Below, in pieces: positions 24,187 to 34,130 of a stretch of 64,000 bases of DNA; positions within the stretch are counted from its first letter, which is position 1, and every line of letters begins with the position of its first letter. The stretch covers positions 868,001 through 932,000 of the forward strand of contig MBPM02000008.1 in NCBI GenBank assembly GCA_001695595.3, in the 5' to 3' direction. Position numbers and translations under genes: made by a program. The stretch comes from Plasmopara viticola (taxonomy: Eukaryota; Oomycota; Peronosporomycetes; Peronosporales; Peronosporaceae). The notes beneath the pieces were generated by a model. That model was not told where the DNA came from and did no database searches. It was given only the letters and a program-made list of their open reading frames with translations.

Positions 24187-24374
24187 CTTACTTATTGTAA
24201 TTTATGGATACTTAAAATGTATGGCACTCCTGGTTCTTTGGTAATATAGCAGTATGATCACTATTTCTAAAAGATTAACTTATCCTTATTGATACTCTTC
24301 AATAATCGAAAATTAGCTACTAATATTACTAATGAGGGAGATTGGTGGACAACAACGTCGATTTTCGATAGTAC
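24187..24374. promoter_or_regulatory. Shared divergent promoter region, MIF / HIS4-like
   Basis: Only 188 bases separate the two start codons on opposite strands, so both promoters must lie in this AT-rich interval. No TATA box or other element could be assigned with confidence. Confidence 0.5.
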
Positions 24375-25886
24375 ATGCTGATCCCTAAGTTTTCGGTCCT
24401 GTCAGCTGCCACGACCGACGCGCAGTGCTCACTGCTGCAGCGATTCAGTACACTAGGCCTCGTGTACGCTAAGCTTCCACTTAATTATTTACACGAGCTG
24501 GCATCGATCGTACCCGCCGACAATACGGAGCCACATGAGCTAGTACTTAAGTCTTCGCTGCTGGACGCCCGGACGCTGCTGGGGCCATTTTCGGCCGAAA
24601 TGATCGAGCCTTTAGTCTCGTGGCTCGACCAAGGTATTGACAAAGTGCTAATAGACGCTACGTCCAGTGAAGACGCTGAGCTGGAGCGTGTAGCCCTTGC
24701 CATCTCGGAGCTACCAGCCAATCGATTGATTCTGCGTATTCCCGTGACGTCGCTGCACATCACAAACGCCACTGAAGTTGGTGACAAGCTCACGCGACTA
24801 TCCGGTACTATCAGTGGTGTCGTACTTGTCATTGATTTCGTGACGCTAACACAGCAAAAAGGATTTGAAGAAGCTTTTGCGCCTTTAGAGGTGGTGAGGA
24901 ATAGTCTCGACGAAAGTTTTATTTTTGCTGTCGAAATGAATTTGGGAACTGAATCAAGTGACAATATGGTAGCGATCAGCAGGATCCGAAGCTTGCATCA
25001 TAAGCATATCCACGTAGTAACGTCTGGGTACTGTAGGGGCGAAGAAGACCAACCGATTGATATGGTGTCGACAGAGAAAGAAGCTGCTATAGATGCTGTA
25101 TTGAGCTTCGTTAATTGTCTTCGTACAGACCGTTGTGACGGTCTGTTCACGACCGTTGTGGCTGATGAAGGTGGTGTCGCGCTTGGCTTGGTATATTCAA
25201 GCAAGGAGAGTATTTCTGCTGCGGTAGCTAGTGGCCGTGGTGTCTACTACTCTCGGTCACGTGGCAATTTATGGAAAAAGGGAGAGAGCAGTGGCAATGC
25301 TCAGAAATTGATAAAGATCGATATTGATTGCGACAGTGACGCACTGCGCTTTACAGTCACTCAAACGGGCGCTGGTTTCTGCCATCTCAACACTCGCACG
25401 TGCTGGGGACACGATAGTGGCCTCCGTGCACTCGAGAGAATGCTCTTCACGCGCCTCGCAAACGCACCTGCTGGATCTTATACAAAGCGATTGTTTGAAG
25501 ATGCAGAGTTGTTGCGTAACAAACTTGTGGAGGAGGCTCAGGAGCTTGCAGAAGCTGATACGATCGCTGATGTGGCAGGAGAAGCTGCCGATGTTATGTA
25601 TTTTGCCATGGTGCGTTGCGTGGCAGCAGGCTGCAAGCTGAGCAACGTTGAGGTACGACAGCTTTTGTCATGGTAACGAGTGGCATTAATATCTAATCTT
25701 CTACAACCATTATACCTTGTGCAGAACATGCTGGACAAGCGTGCGTTAAAAGTCAAGCGACGACCTGGAAATTCAAAGGCCTACCGCATATTAGCGGCCA
25801 ACAATATTTTAGATAGCAAGAACGGGTCTAGTACCACCGCCTCGATAGCGCCGACTCCCAACCACAGCAAAGAGCTAACACGCTAA
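24375..25886 (+). CDS. HIS4: Histidine biosynthesis HisI-HisE enzyme (phosphoribosyl-AMP cyclohydrolase / phosphoribosyl-ATP pyrophosphatase)
   Basis: Exon 1 (24375-25652) and exon 2 (25725-25886) are joined over a 72-bp intron (GTACGA...TGCAG) to give about 479 residues. Residues from about 250 form the cyclohydrolase (SRSRGNLWKKGESSGN, then the Cys-containing CHLNTRTCW), and from about 352 the pyrophosphohydrolase (LFEDAELLRNKLVEEAQEL, DVAGEAADVMYF). Together they catalyse steps 2 and 3 of histidine synthesis. The ~250-residue N-terminal region resembles in position the extra N-terminal domain of fungal His4. The third fungal domain, histidinol dehydrogenase (HisD), is absent: the frame ends 53 residues after the intron. 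The activity must come from another gene, if present. Confidence 0.93.
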
Positions 25887-26210
25887 AAAAGTGAGATCTT
25901 TCATTGCTCAACGGTAGCTGAATGAATGTTTCTCATGACGTATGACGCGGTGTGCGGATATGATAATAGAGAAATAATAAGTCGAGAGTGATGGATGCGG
26001 CTCGTACTCGATTTGCTTCGTCTGCGTACGTTGTAGTACCACAAGGATACCTAGACACATACATGTTGTGATGATATGGACTGAAATACTGCTTCAAATT
26101 ATTGCAAAGTAAAATCCAGCAAGTGTATTGAAGCTAATTTCCGAGCAAATTATGGACCGGATGGGACATAAGTCTGCGCCCACTGAGTTAACAAATACAA
26201 TTCCTGCACT

Positions 26211-26691
26211 CTACACATCATCCTCATTGTCGTCGTGAAGGTCTTCCCCCTCGTTCTCTTCCTCATCATTCTCCTCCTCATCCTCGGCTTCCTCGTCGCC
26301 GTCTTCATCTTCCTCCTCGCTAGCAAACTTAGACCAGTCAATGTGGTGATACAGACGCTGCGTGGAGAGCAACAATTAAAACATATCCGTCAGTCCTCCA
26401 ATCTCGTCCAAAGGTTTTCACTCTATCGCCAAACAGCTAAATGTAGCAACTTACGCCACGGTTGTTTGCCTCCCAAATATAATTCGTAGCCGAGCCGTAG
26501 ATCCCTTCCGCCACTAGCGTGGCAATCAGCACCGTGGTTACGTACACGGGCGTGCTTTTCATAAACACCTTGTAGGCTCCATCTAATGCGCCCTTGCCAT
26601 TTAAAGATGAGTGTTTAGTAGAAACCATGCGAATGCCTTGACGCTTAGCCTGTAAAGCTGCCTGGCGGGTCGTTCGGCTCAGCATTATCAC
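26211..26691 (-). CDS. QCR9: Cytochrome bc1 complex subunit 9 (ubiquinol-cytochrome c reductase, 9.5 kDa type)
   Basis: Exon 1 (26691-26455) and exon 2 (26357-26211), with a 97-bp intron (GTAAGT...CGCAG, phase 0), encode 127 residues. The block YKVFMKSTPVYVTTVLIATL plus VAEGIYGS and WEANNRG is the single membrane-spanning core of QCR9 of respiratory complex III. An N-terminal basic stretch rich in R, Q and A (residues 1-25) looks like a mitochondrial targeting sequence. Exon 2 adds an unusual acidic tail (EEEDEDGDEEAEDEEENDEE), making the protein about twice the yeast length. The tail is in frame and ends at a normal TAG. ATG codons at both residue 1 and residue 3 are possible starts. Confidence 0.88.
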
Positions 26692-26949
26692 CTAGTGGAG
26701 TCTACGATATGTTGGCGTCTTTAGAGTCTGCGGCTCAGAGAGCATCCGTACCTAGCGCAACCTTCGAGTGACATTTATAAAAAGGTACATGCCCCTAGAG
26801 CCGTTTTTAGTCTTCCCTTATGTATGCCAAAAGGGGGGGATTTTTGCGACGGCGAAGAAAGAATAAAGCCTTCCGCGAAACCGTAGAAGGAGCAGTGCCC
26901 GTACGATTAGCGGAGCTCAACCATAATCTTTTCTGCCGCGTTACGCAAC

Positions 26950-27969
26950 ATGAAAGCTTTTGTCACGGGCAAACGGCGACGACCATCGTCCGTCTCATTG
27001 TCGCCGCCTCCCCAAGCTGCCCGCGACGATGAAACTAACGTGATGAGGTGGAAACGGCGGCGGCTTGAGTCCACACCGCCCGAAGTTACTGAAGCAAAGC
27101 AGCCAAAGCTGTGCGGTCCTGAGCCGGAGGAAGAAAAGCCAACGCCGAAGGGAAAGCGACGGCGTAGTGTTACACCAGAAGAAAAGGAGGAGACACAGGA
27201 CGAAACAAGTAATAGTTGCAGCAGTAACGATGGGAAGCACAGGTCCAAGCGATGTCGCGTAGTGGATGCCAACATAACGTCATCACCTCCTCCGGTATTA
27301 CCAGCTACTCCGCTAGCCAATTTAAGTGAGAAACGTGTACAATCTCCAGAGCAGGAGAACCGGCCTAGCACGACAGAGGAGAAGGCAAAGTTTCCCCCAT
27401 CGCCGATCATTACAGGCAACCTCTCGCAACTAGTGGATAACGAAGACGCTTTGATAGAAAACAGGGAGAACGTTGCTACTTACACGAACCTAGAGGATCT
27501 TATCGTTAGCTCACAAGGCAGCGACGTCGATCTCGTCGCAGCATGTGCCAATCTTAACGACGTTGTGAGCTGTAGTCAGGATTCTTTGGGCAGTGATGTC
27601 GAGCGCGTACAAGCAAGAACTTCTCTCCGAACAGTGCAAGTTACGCCGCCTCCTTCAGCACGAATGTTGGACAGAAAGAACCCTCCGCCGCCTCCAAAGC
27701 GACCGAAGCGGCGACACAATTATGGGATTATATACGCAAGAGCATACCCGCGACTAGCGCTATCTCCACTCATTGACAACTCGCCGCCTAGCTCGCCACG
27801 TGTTTTTCGGTCGTTAGAGAATGAGTTTGCTTTCGCCATGCAGGATACACCCGAGATCCGTCCCCGTGTTCGTCCGGCTCCGAGGATGGCAAGAGGCACG
27901 CGACGATCTACACGAGCAGGCATTGGGGCGCGACGGTCTTTGGATACACCACCTCGACGATGGTATTAA
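26950..27969 (+). CDS. Hypothetical basic, proline/serine-rich protein, probably nuclear
   Basis: A single uninterrupted 339-codon ORF with an ATG start. The composition is low-complexity: repeated KRRR-type clusters (residues 8-11, 34-37, 68-71), Pro-Ser runs, SQ/SQD motifs near the middle, and an Arg-rich C-terminus (GTRRSTRAGIGARRSLDTPP). The basic clusters suggest nuclear localisation, and the SP/TP sites suggest phosphorylation. No folded domain is recognised. It starts 258 bases from the QCR9 start on the opposite strand. I cannot assign a function. Confidence 0.65.
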   Translation: MKAFVTGKRRRPSSVSLSPPPQAARDDETNVMRWKRRRLESTPPEVTEAKQPKLCGPEPEEEKPTPKGKRRRSVTPEEKEETQDETSNSCSSNDGKHRSKRCRVVDANITSSPPPVLPATPLANLSEKRVQSPEQENRPSTTEEKAKFPPSPIITGNLSQLVDNEDALIENRENVATYTNLEDLIVSSQGSDVDLVAACANLNDVVSCSQDSLGSDVERVQARTSLRTVQVTPPPSARMLDRKNPPPPPKRPKRRHNYGIIYARAYPRLALSPLIDNSPPSSPRVFRSLENEFAFAMQDTPEIRPRVRPAPRMARGTRRSTRAGIGARRSLDTPPRRWY

Positions 27970-28212
27970 GGTCACGACAGTTGAATCCGAGCTTGAGTGC
28001 AGATGGCGGCAAACCAGAAAATCAACGTGAGCGGGAGCAACGTGACGCTCAGCGCCGACAAGAGTAAGGGTCCGAATGGAAGTACTTTTTATTGGTAATT
28101 TTAGCTTTTAGTTTAGGGCAAAAAGATGGAATTAGGAGCCCTAGACTTGTATCAATGCAATAAATTCGCTGTTTAAAGCGGGAATCCCGACCAATCGGGC
28201 ACGACAACCCTC

Positions 28213-28665
28213 ATGAAGGTGTTGCTCCTTAATGAGGGTTCGCTATGCGACTTTGAGGTGCTTACGCTCATGCAAGAGCGCAAGGAACAGCGGCTGCACA
28301 AGTCGGCGATGATTGAATACGCTGAGCGCAATTGGATGGACCACAAAGTGCTGAGGTTCTTGACGCACAGCCATTCACACAGCTCTACATTGACTGCGGA
28401 CTGCATTCAAAACTTTACTAAAGAGTTGGCTCAAGCCGGTCTACCACCGCTGAGCACGGCGGAGAAGCTGCAGTTTATCAACCACATTCCAACTGAGCTC
28501 GTGGACATCCATTTGATCATCGAAGACTGCGCTGAAAGATTCTCAGAGACCCAAGTAGATGAGCTTATTCACATTGTCAAGCGCACACTAGCGGTAACAT
28601 TGCTGCAGCGACGAAAGGACCAAGCTTCGCAGGCTGAAGGTGTGACCTTAGTGGCCAAAGACTAG
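28213..28665 (+). CDS. RPC9: RNA polymerase III subunit RPC9 (Rpb4/CRCP family)
   Basis: An intronless 150-residue ORF. An N-terminal segment (SLCDFEVLTLMQERKEQR) and the block LSTAEKLQFINHIPTELVDI, followed by LIIEDCAERFSETQVDEL, match the Rpb4-like fold of RPC9/RPC17. This protein pairs with RPC25 in the Pol III stalk that binds the initiation factor TFIIIB. The length is close to the human (148) and yeast (161) proteins. A short C-terminal extension (QASQAEGVTLVAKD) is not conserved. The neighbouring genes include a second polymerase subunit (RPB8), but there is no sign of co-transcription. Confidence 0.88.
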   Translation: MKVLLLNEGSLCDFEVLTLMQERKEQRLHKSAMIEYAERNWMDHKVLRFLTHSHSHSSTLTADCIQNFTKELAQAGLPPLSTAEKLQFINHIPTELVDIHLIIEDCAERFSETQVDELIHIVKRTLAVTLLQRRKDQASQAEGVTLVAKD

Positions 28666-28899
28666 AAGGCGAAACATTTAATACAGACGAGGGCGTTTCG
28701 ACACCCGCGTTCACTCATTGCAGTCACTACGAACAGAACGCAACGAATCAGAATGATGTTTGCGCCAAAGTCCTACTTCTAAACCTGAAGTAATATATCA
28801 CCTGGGCCGAGCTAACTTTTGGATATCGGCGTCGTCGTAAGTTCGAATGTCTGTGTAAACGGGCACGTAAGTAGATGGTAAAGTGTAGCAGCTTGCTTA

Positions 28900-30770
28900 C
28901 TAAGAGTTGGCACGTGCAGTCTGGACAGCAGATCGAGCTTCAGGAAACATGCCGACGTACTCCTGCGACGACAAGTACCTTACGCTGATCTGTCGCTTGT
29001 TAAACCAGCGACCGTGTAGCTTCTTCGCGGCAGTTACGGCGCTCTCGACGTTTGCAAAAAGCACGTACACGAGACCCCCTTGCTTGTCCTTTTCAACGTA
29101 GGTATGTAGCACCGGTCCGTATTGACCGCATTCTTCTTGGACGTCTTGTTGGATCTCAACGGACCATTCGGGGTTCCCGCTCTTTTGCTCTTGATACACG
29201 TCAAACATATTTTTGACCACAAAACAAAACGAGTCACTGCCTTCAATTTCTGTCGATGACATGAGGGCCGTCGCCTGCTCCGCCCGCTGCGCGGCAGTAG
29301 CGGCCATACTGTTGGTATACTCTGTCGTAGACGAATATCCTCCAACCCCTCCCATGGATGGAAACAAATCGACGTCATTGCCAGCAAGCTTGGCCATCAA
29401 AGCCGAGCGCGACTGAGCATTCATACTCATGCCCATATCTTCCTCATCCTCAAGCTTCCATCGTCCACCTGTCAGACTATTGTCCATGCCACTTGAGAGA
29501 CCATTTGGACCACGATTTCCACCACTCATAGCATTCTCATTCACCGGGCCTAGACGCAAATGATTGCCAGCAAGCTCAAGTCCATTGCCTTTAGACAAGG
29601 CAAAATTTGCTTCCTGTGGACTACTAAACTGGATAAAACTAAAGCCTTTAGATCGACCCATTTCATCCCGATTGATAGTCACGGACAAAACCTCCCCAAA
29701 TGACTGGAAAACAATCCGTAAATCGTCTTCGGTGATGTTCGTGTGAACATTTCCACAATAGATGCGACTAGCTGCAGACAAAGCTGACGCCGACATGTTC
29801 CCTCCAGTCAAACCTGTACCAAGAGCATTAGCAGCCAAAGCACCAGAAGATGCTGCCGTGGCATTCATGACGGAATCCTTTTTGGCTGCAAAATTTTTCT
29901 CAGCTTCTGATGCTTTGATCATTATTGGAAAGACCTGAAAATCCGGTACCTGTCCATTAAGAAGCAATACTTTGGGGACATCTTCTAGATTGGAGAGTTC
30001 CACGTAAGCAAAACCTTTCGAGCGGTTGGTAAATTTGTCGCGGATAAGCAAAACGTTCTCCACCTTGCCCGTCTTCGTCAAAAACCGCTCCAAGTCCTTC
30101 TCACGCACTTTTTGCGTCAATTGACCCACGAATACCGTGCGGTGGTCTCTTGTGAGCTCCATTAATTCACGCTGCTTGGCACGTTCCGCCCGCTCGGCCG
30201 ACGTACTAGGCTCCCTCTCAACCTTTGGAGGTAAAGGCGATGGACTCTTGCTCTTGGGTTTCTTCTTACTTGGCCGGTCCCGACTACGGCTACGGCTTCG
30301 TCCATGATCATGTCGAGATTTTTTACGACTCCGGCGTGAAGAACGCGAGCGAGAGCGATGAGAGCGACGAGAACGTCGTGAAGTCCTCGACCGAGAGCGG
30401 TCCCGTTGACGGTGGCGCGAGTGGCTGCGACTCCGTGTTCGACTGCGATGTCGGTGAGAGTGATGCATTTCATCCTCTGGTCTAGACTTCTTTAACTCCT
30501 CGTCACTCTAGAAGAAACAACGCAAACGAGCATGAGAAATGCGATGGTTTCACTCCAGTAATACAAGAGCCGTCGCTCCATGATAAAGCAAACCAACGAT
30601 TCTGCTGTATCCTAAACTACCTTTAAAGCAGATTGAATGCCTTTTTGAAGCAGCAAGTCGATATCCTCTCCCACCATCACCACCGCAATATCCACTCGCT
30701 TTCTGTCGCGTGAGGGCGCCAAATATGCAATATAGAAGCCTTCGAGCAATATTTTCTTCGGATCTGTCAT
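28900..30770 (-). CDS. RBM39: RBM39/CAPER-like splicing factor with SR-rich N-terminus and three RRMs
   Basis: Exon 1 (30770-30621) and exon 2 (30507-28900), joined over a 113-bp intron (GTAGTT...TCTAG), encode 585 residues. Exon 1 gives a lysine- and leucine-rich segment starting MTDPKKILLEGFYIAYLAPS. Exon 2 opens with an Arg/Ser-rich region (residues about 65-135), then RRM1 (about 174-253, TVFVGQLTQKV and KGFAYVEL), RRM2 (about 299-373, RIYCGNVHTNI and KGFSFIQF) and a C-terminal UHM-type RRM3 (about 473-573, with LHGRWFNKRQISVRYL). This architecture is that of RBM39, a U2AF-related spliceosomal and coactivator protein in the nucleus. Exon 1 is my inference; without it the protein would start at an internal ATG at 30468. 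Confidence 0.9.
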
Positions 30771-30836
30771 AACCCACGATCTATCATGATTTTAACAAAC
30801 CTGCAAGAGTGAATATCTCGCACACATTCTCTCGCC
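30771..30836. promoter_or_regulatory. 66-bp divergent promoter, RBM39-like / UNC-45
   Basis: The start codons of two opposite-strand genes are only 66 bases apart, so 5' UTRs and promoters must overlap or extend into each other's transcription unit. No TATA box is evident. Confidence 0.5.
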
Positions 30837-33800
30837 ATGATGACCGCAAAAATGGAGGCTCTGCGCGCCGAAGGCAACGCATTCTTCAGCGCTAGGGACT
30901 ATCAAGCCGCTATCACTAAGTACACAGAAGGCCTTAATGCTGCTCCAGCATCGTCCAGTGTATCTGGTGATGCTTTGAAGGACGTAGAAGCGCAGCGAGT
31001 GCTGCTTTGGAGCAATCGGGCCGCTTGTCTCTTGCAACTTGAAGACTTTGCCGCAGCGGAAAAAGACTGCACGTTGGCGCTATCCCTTGATCCGGAGAAT
31101 TCCAAGGCGCGTTATCGTCGAGCACAGGCACATATGGGGTTAGGCGACATGACGCAGGCATTTCAAGACGTGCGCTTAGTGCTGCAACAGACGCCAAGTA
31201 ATAAATCGGCAGCTGCGCTGGCTCGAAAGATTCAGGAGCAGGTTCGCGAAGACATACACGGCGTGAAAAAGGCGTTAGATAGTATTGTGAATGGTGTACA
31301 TGGAGAAGAGGGCGATGCTGATGTCAAGGAAGTGGTAAAGATGCAGGAGAAGATTGTGGCAGCACTGCAGTATCTTGAAATGAAAAGCGTCACGGAGCTC
31401 GCAACTTTGCCAGAAGAAATTGCAAAGAGACAGGGACTGACGGTGCTTTGGAAAGCAGCTCAGAAATTGGTGGAGCTGAGCAAGAGAGAAGAGGAGAAGG
31501 AGACTCTGTTGCTGATCTTGTCCCATGTTGTGTCACTGCTCTCGATCTTAGCATCTGCATCAATGGAATTGGCCGCAAAAACAATAAGTACGAATGATGG
31601 AGTACTGGATACATTGCTAGGGCTCTTGCATCAGCAGATTGCGTTGGAGTATGCAGCGGATAGCGAGAAAGAGTGTGATCGGATGCCTGTACGGGGTCAA
31701 AAGGCGATTGTTCGGCTATCGGCATTTCTTTTCAAGTACCTATTGGTTGCAGCCAAGTCTGTTGACGATACGTGTGTTCGTCGTGTGCTGAATGGATTGC
31801 TTGATGGCTTAAGAAGTCGGGAATGCGTACTGCAGATTGCAGCACTTGACGGGCTACTTCACTTTCTTTCAGTCTCAAGTGGACAGACAGCTATGAAAGC
31901 AGATAAGGATGATAGCACCGCACACCAGCTTCAGGCGCGCTTCGCTGCGCTAACGCAAGAGCTAGGACTGTTTTCTTTGCTACATGCCACAGCGTCCAGT
32001 GCCTTGCCAGGATTTCATTTTGGTTCTACAACAGCAAGCGCCTCGAGTCCAGAGCTAACGTCCATTCTACTTACTCGTCTTCCACTGGTGTTTACACAAT
32101 GTCTTGCATACTATGAGGGTGACGATTCGATGCTTAAGAAAATGGTACGAGACTGGTGCGTGTCTCCTGTCCTTGCAGCGCGGCCTACGAATCGCACGCA
32201 ACTTGCTCAGGCCTCGGCCTCGTGCTTACTTCTTTCTGCTCTTTTTCTTTCAAATGCAAAACTTGCGTTGTGGGCGGTGCAACAGACTAACAATGACGGC
32301 ACAGCATTTCTCACGCGGCTGCACGACTTTCTCTCTGCGTCCCGGACGTTTCCCGATGAAAAAGCTTTGACGAGGCAACTGCAAGAGATATGGGTTGATT
32401 GTGTTGCCAGTATTTGCGGCGTTGAGCACGGTCCCGCATGTGTTCCGCCAGCATTAAGAATTGAAATTTATCGAATGTTGCAGGCAACGTTGGACGAAGA
32501 GGACGACTTGATGCTCCGTGCCAGCGCTCTGAGTATACAAGTAAAGCTCGGGATAGTCGAAAAGACCCTTGAAATGCCATCTGCAGATGGTCAATTCCTT
32601 ATGGACAGCGTTTTTGCAGTGCTTACAAGTGCTGAAGCGATGGAGAGCAGACATAGAGAAGCAGAGAAAGCAAAGCATAGCGAGGGAAAGGCTAAACTGG
32701 TACTACCGCGGTCTCAGCAGTATTGGAGTGGCGTGTCGCCTAAAGAGCGGGGTATCGAAGCTTTGTCGTATTTAATCACGTATACACCTGTAAAAGATGC
32801 ATTTGTGAAACACCCTGGCGCAGTTGCCAGTGTCTTTCGAGTGGAATTTCCATCTGCGAAGGATTCGAGTACTGAAGCACAGGCTAATGCTGGTTTCCGG
32901 TCAAATGTGTACTACGGGATCGGATACATATTACATCACGTCTTGACATCTGAAGCTGCTATTAAGCGGAAACAGATGGAAGGAATGGAAATGACGGCGG
33001 ATCAGTACGAAGAGCTACAAAAGGCGTTGAAACAAAAGTCTGTGCTTGACGATGGCGACACTCCGGAACGTGTTGAAGCTCGGGTGACAAAACTGGCGGC
33101 ATCACGTGATGTGCTAACGACATTGGGACAGCTTTTAAAGTTATCAGCTACAAAATCGGAAAATATCATGGAGATGGCAACGCTCAGCGCTTTGCATGCA
33201 GCGGAAGTGCCTGCAGTGCGAGGTAATTTGGTGCAGTGTGGTGTCTTTCAGGCATTAATCCCGTTGGCGCTGCATCACATCGCTGTGTCGAATGCCACGA
33301 GTAGTAAACATAAGAAGTCATCTCAAATTCATGGAACTAAGATCTCGAACGCTGCAGGTCAGGCGATGGCCAAGATCTTAATCAGTACCAACCCAAACTT
33401 AATCCCGTCGTCTTCTTTATTCTCTTCAATTCGACCACTACTCGATTTGTGTAAAGGGGATCAACAATTGCTTCATTTTGAAGCACTCATGGCTTTGACA
33501 AACATTGCGAGCGTGTCCGAGGAAACGAAGGCGCGAATTGTTGGAGAACCGCAGGGTTTGTCGACGCTACAGTACCTTCAGTTCTCGGAGCATGAGCTAG
33601 TTCGTCGTGCAGCCACGGAAGCAATTTGCAATTTGCTTCCAAATGAAAAGGTGATTGAGCAGGTTTTTATGAATAAAGAAAAGGTGCGGCTGTGGATTGC
33701 ATTTGCGTCGCTTGAAGACGAAGCCGAAGACTTTGAAACAGCGCGCGCTGCTGGCGGTGCGCTTGCAATGGTGTCGCAAGCTCCACAGGTTTGTTGGATT

Positions 33801-34064
33801 ATATTGTGTCAGGGTGGCTTCAAGGCGTTTGCAACCATAATTGAAGAAGGGTCGAAAGTTGAGACGCTACATCGTGCGTTAATTGCTATGCAGAACCTTC
33901 TCGAAGTGATTTCTGACTCGGCAAACGATGCAGAAAGAGCTGAGGAACGAGCCAAGTACGTGGACGAGATCAAAGAGCACAGTGCAAAACTTAAGCAGAA
34001 ATTGGCTGTTCACAGTGGAAAAAGGAAGTCAAAGACGCTGCTCAGGCTTGTCTTGCAGCTTTAA
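30837..34064 (+). CDS. UNC45: UNC-45/CRO1-type myosin chaperone (TPR + UCS)
   Basis: A single 1075-codon ORF. Residues about 5-120 form three TPR repeats (ALRAEGNAFFSARDYQAAI, then AKARYRRAQAHMGLGDM-type helices), which bind Hsp90/Hsp70 tails. The rest is armadillo-like helical repeats ending in a UCS domain (for example LLHFEALMALTNIAS and VRRAATEAICNLLPNEKV). The length and order match UNC-45, which folds myosin motor domains in the cytosol. Near the C-terminus the frame passes a five-A run (34020-34024) and ends with an unusual basic tail, RKSKTLLRLVLQL. The adjacent frame gives a helix-forming end (KDAAQACLAALKEVIG) that looks more natural, so a one-base indel or sequencing error is possible. 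It is convergent with the dynein light chain gene. Confidence 0.92.
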   Translation: MMTAKMEALRAEGNAFFSARDYQAAITKYTEGLNAAPASSSVSGDALKDVEAQRVLLWSNRAACLLQLEDFAAAEKDCTLALSLDPENSKARYRRAQAHMGLGDMTQAFQDVRLVLQQTPSNKSAAALARKIQEQVREDIHGVKKALDSIVNGVHGEEGDADVKEVVKMQEKIVAALQYLEMKSVTELATLPEEIAKRQGLTVLWKAAQKLVELSKREEEKETLLLILSHVVSLLSILASASMELAAKTISTNDGVLDTLLGLLHQQIALEYAADSEKECDRMPVRGQKAIVRLSAFLFKYLLVAAKSVDDTCVRRVLNGLLDGLRSRECVLQIAALDGLLHFLSVSSGQTAMKADKDDSTAHQLQARFAALTQELGLFSLLHATASSALPGFHFGSTTASASSPELTSILLTRLPLVFTQCLAYYEGDDSMLKKMVRDWCVSPVLAARPTNRTQLAQASASCLLLSALFLSNAKLALWAVQQTNNDGTAFLTRLHDFLSASRTFPDEKALTRQLQEIWVDCVASICGVEHGPACVPPALRIEIYRMLQATLDEEDDLMLRASALSIQVKLGIVEKTLEMPSADGQFLMDSVFAVLTSAEAMESRHREAEKAKHSEGKAKLVLPRSQQYWSGVSPKERGIEALSYLITYTPVKDAFVKHPGAVASVFRVEFPSAKDSSTEAQANAGFRSNVYYGIGYILHHVLTSEAAIKRKQMEGMEMTADQYEELQKALKQKSVLDDGDTPERVEARVTKLAASRDVLTTLGQLLKLSATKSENIMEMATLSALHAAEVPAVRGNLVQCGVFQALIPLALHHIAVSNATSSKHKKSSQIHGTKISNAAGQAMAKILISTNPNLIPSSSLFSSIRPLLDLCKGDQQLLHFEALMALTNIASVSEETKARIVGEPQGLSTLQYLQFSEHELVRRAATEAICNLLPNEKVIEQVFMNKEKVRLWIAFASLEDEAEDFETARAAGGALAMVSQAPQVCWIILCQGGFKAFATIIEEGSKVETLHRALIAMQNLLEVISDSANDAERAEERAKYVDEIKEHSAKLKQKLAVHSGKRKSKTLLRLVLQL

Positions 34065-34130
34065 AAGAGGTAATTGGATAGTTGAAAAACGCGCATACGA
34101 TGACGAGTGCAAGATACTGTGACACAATGT

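Noticed and set aside
26150..26341. Minus-strand 63-codon Arg/Met-rich ORF
   Set aside because: It is an off-frame reading of the acidic QCR9 exon 2; the in-frame translation is the real one.
26907..27419. Minus-strand 170-codon ORF opposite the basic protein gene
   Set aside because: Antisense shadow of a low-complexity coding region; Ser/Val-rich with no motif.
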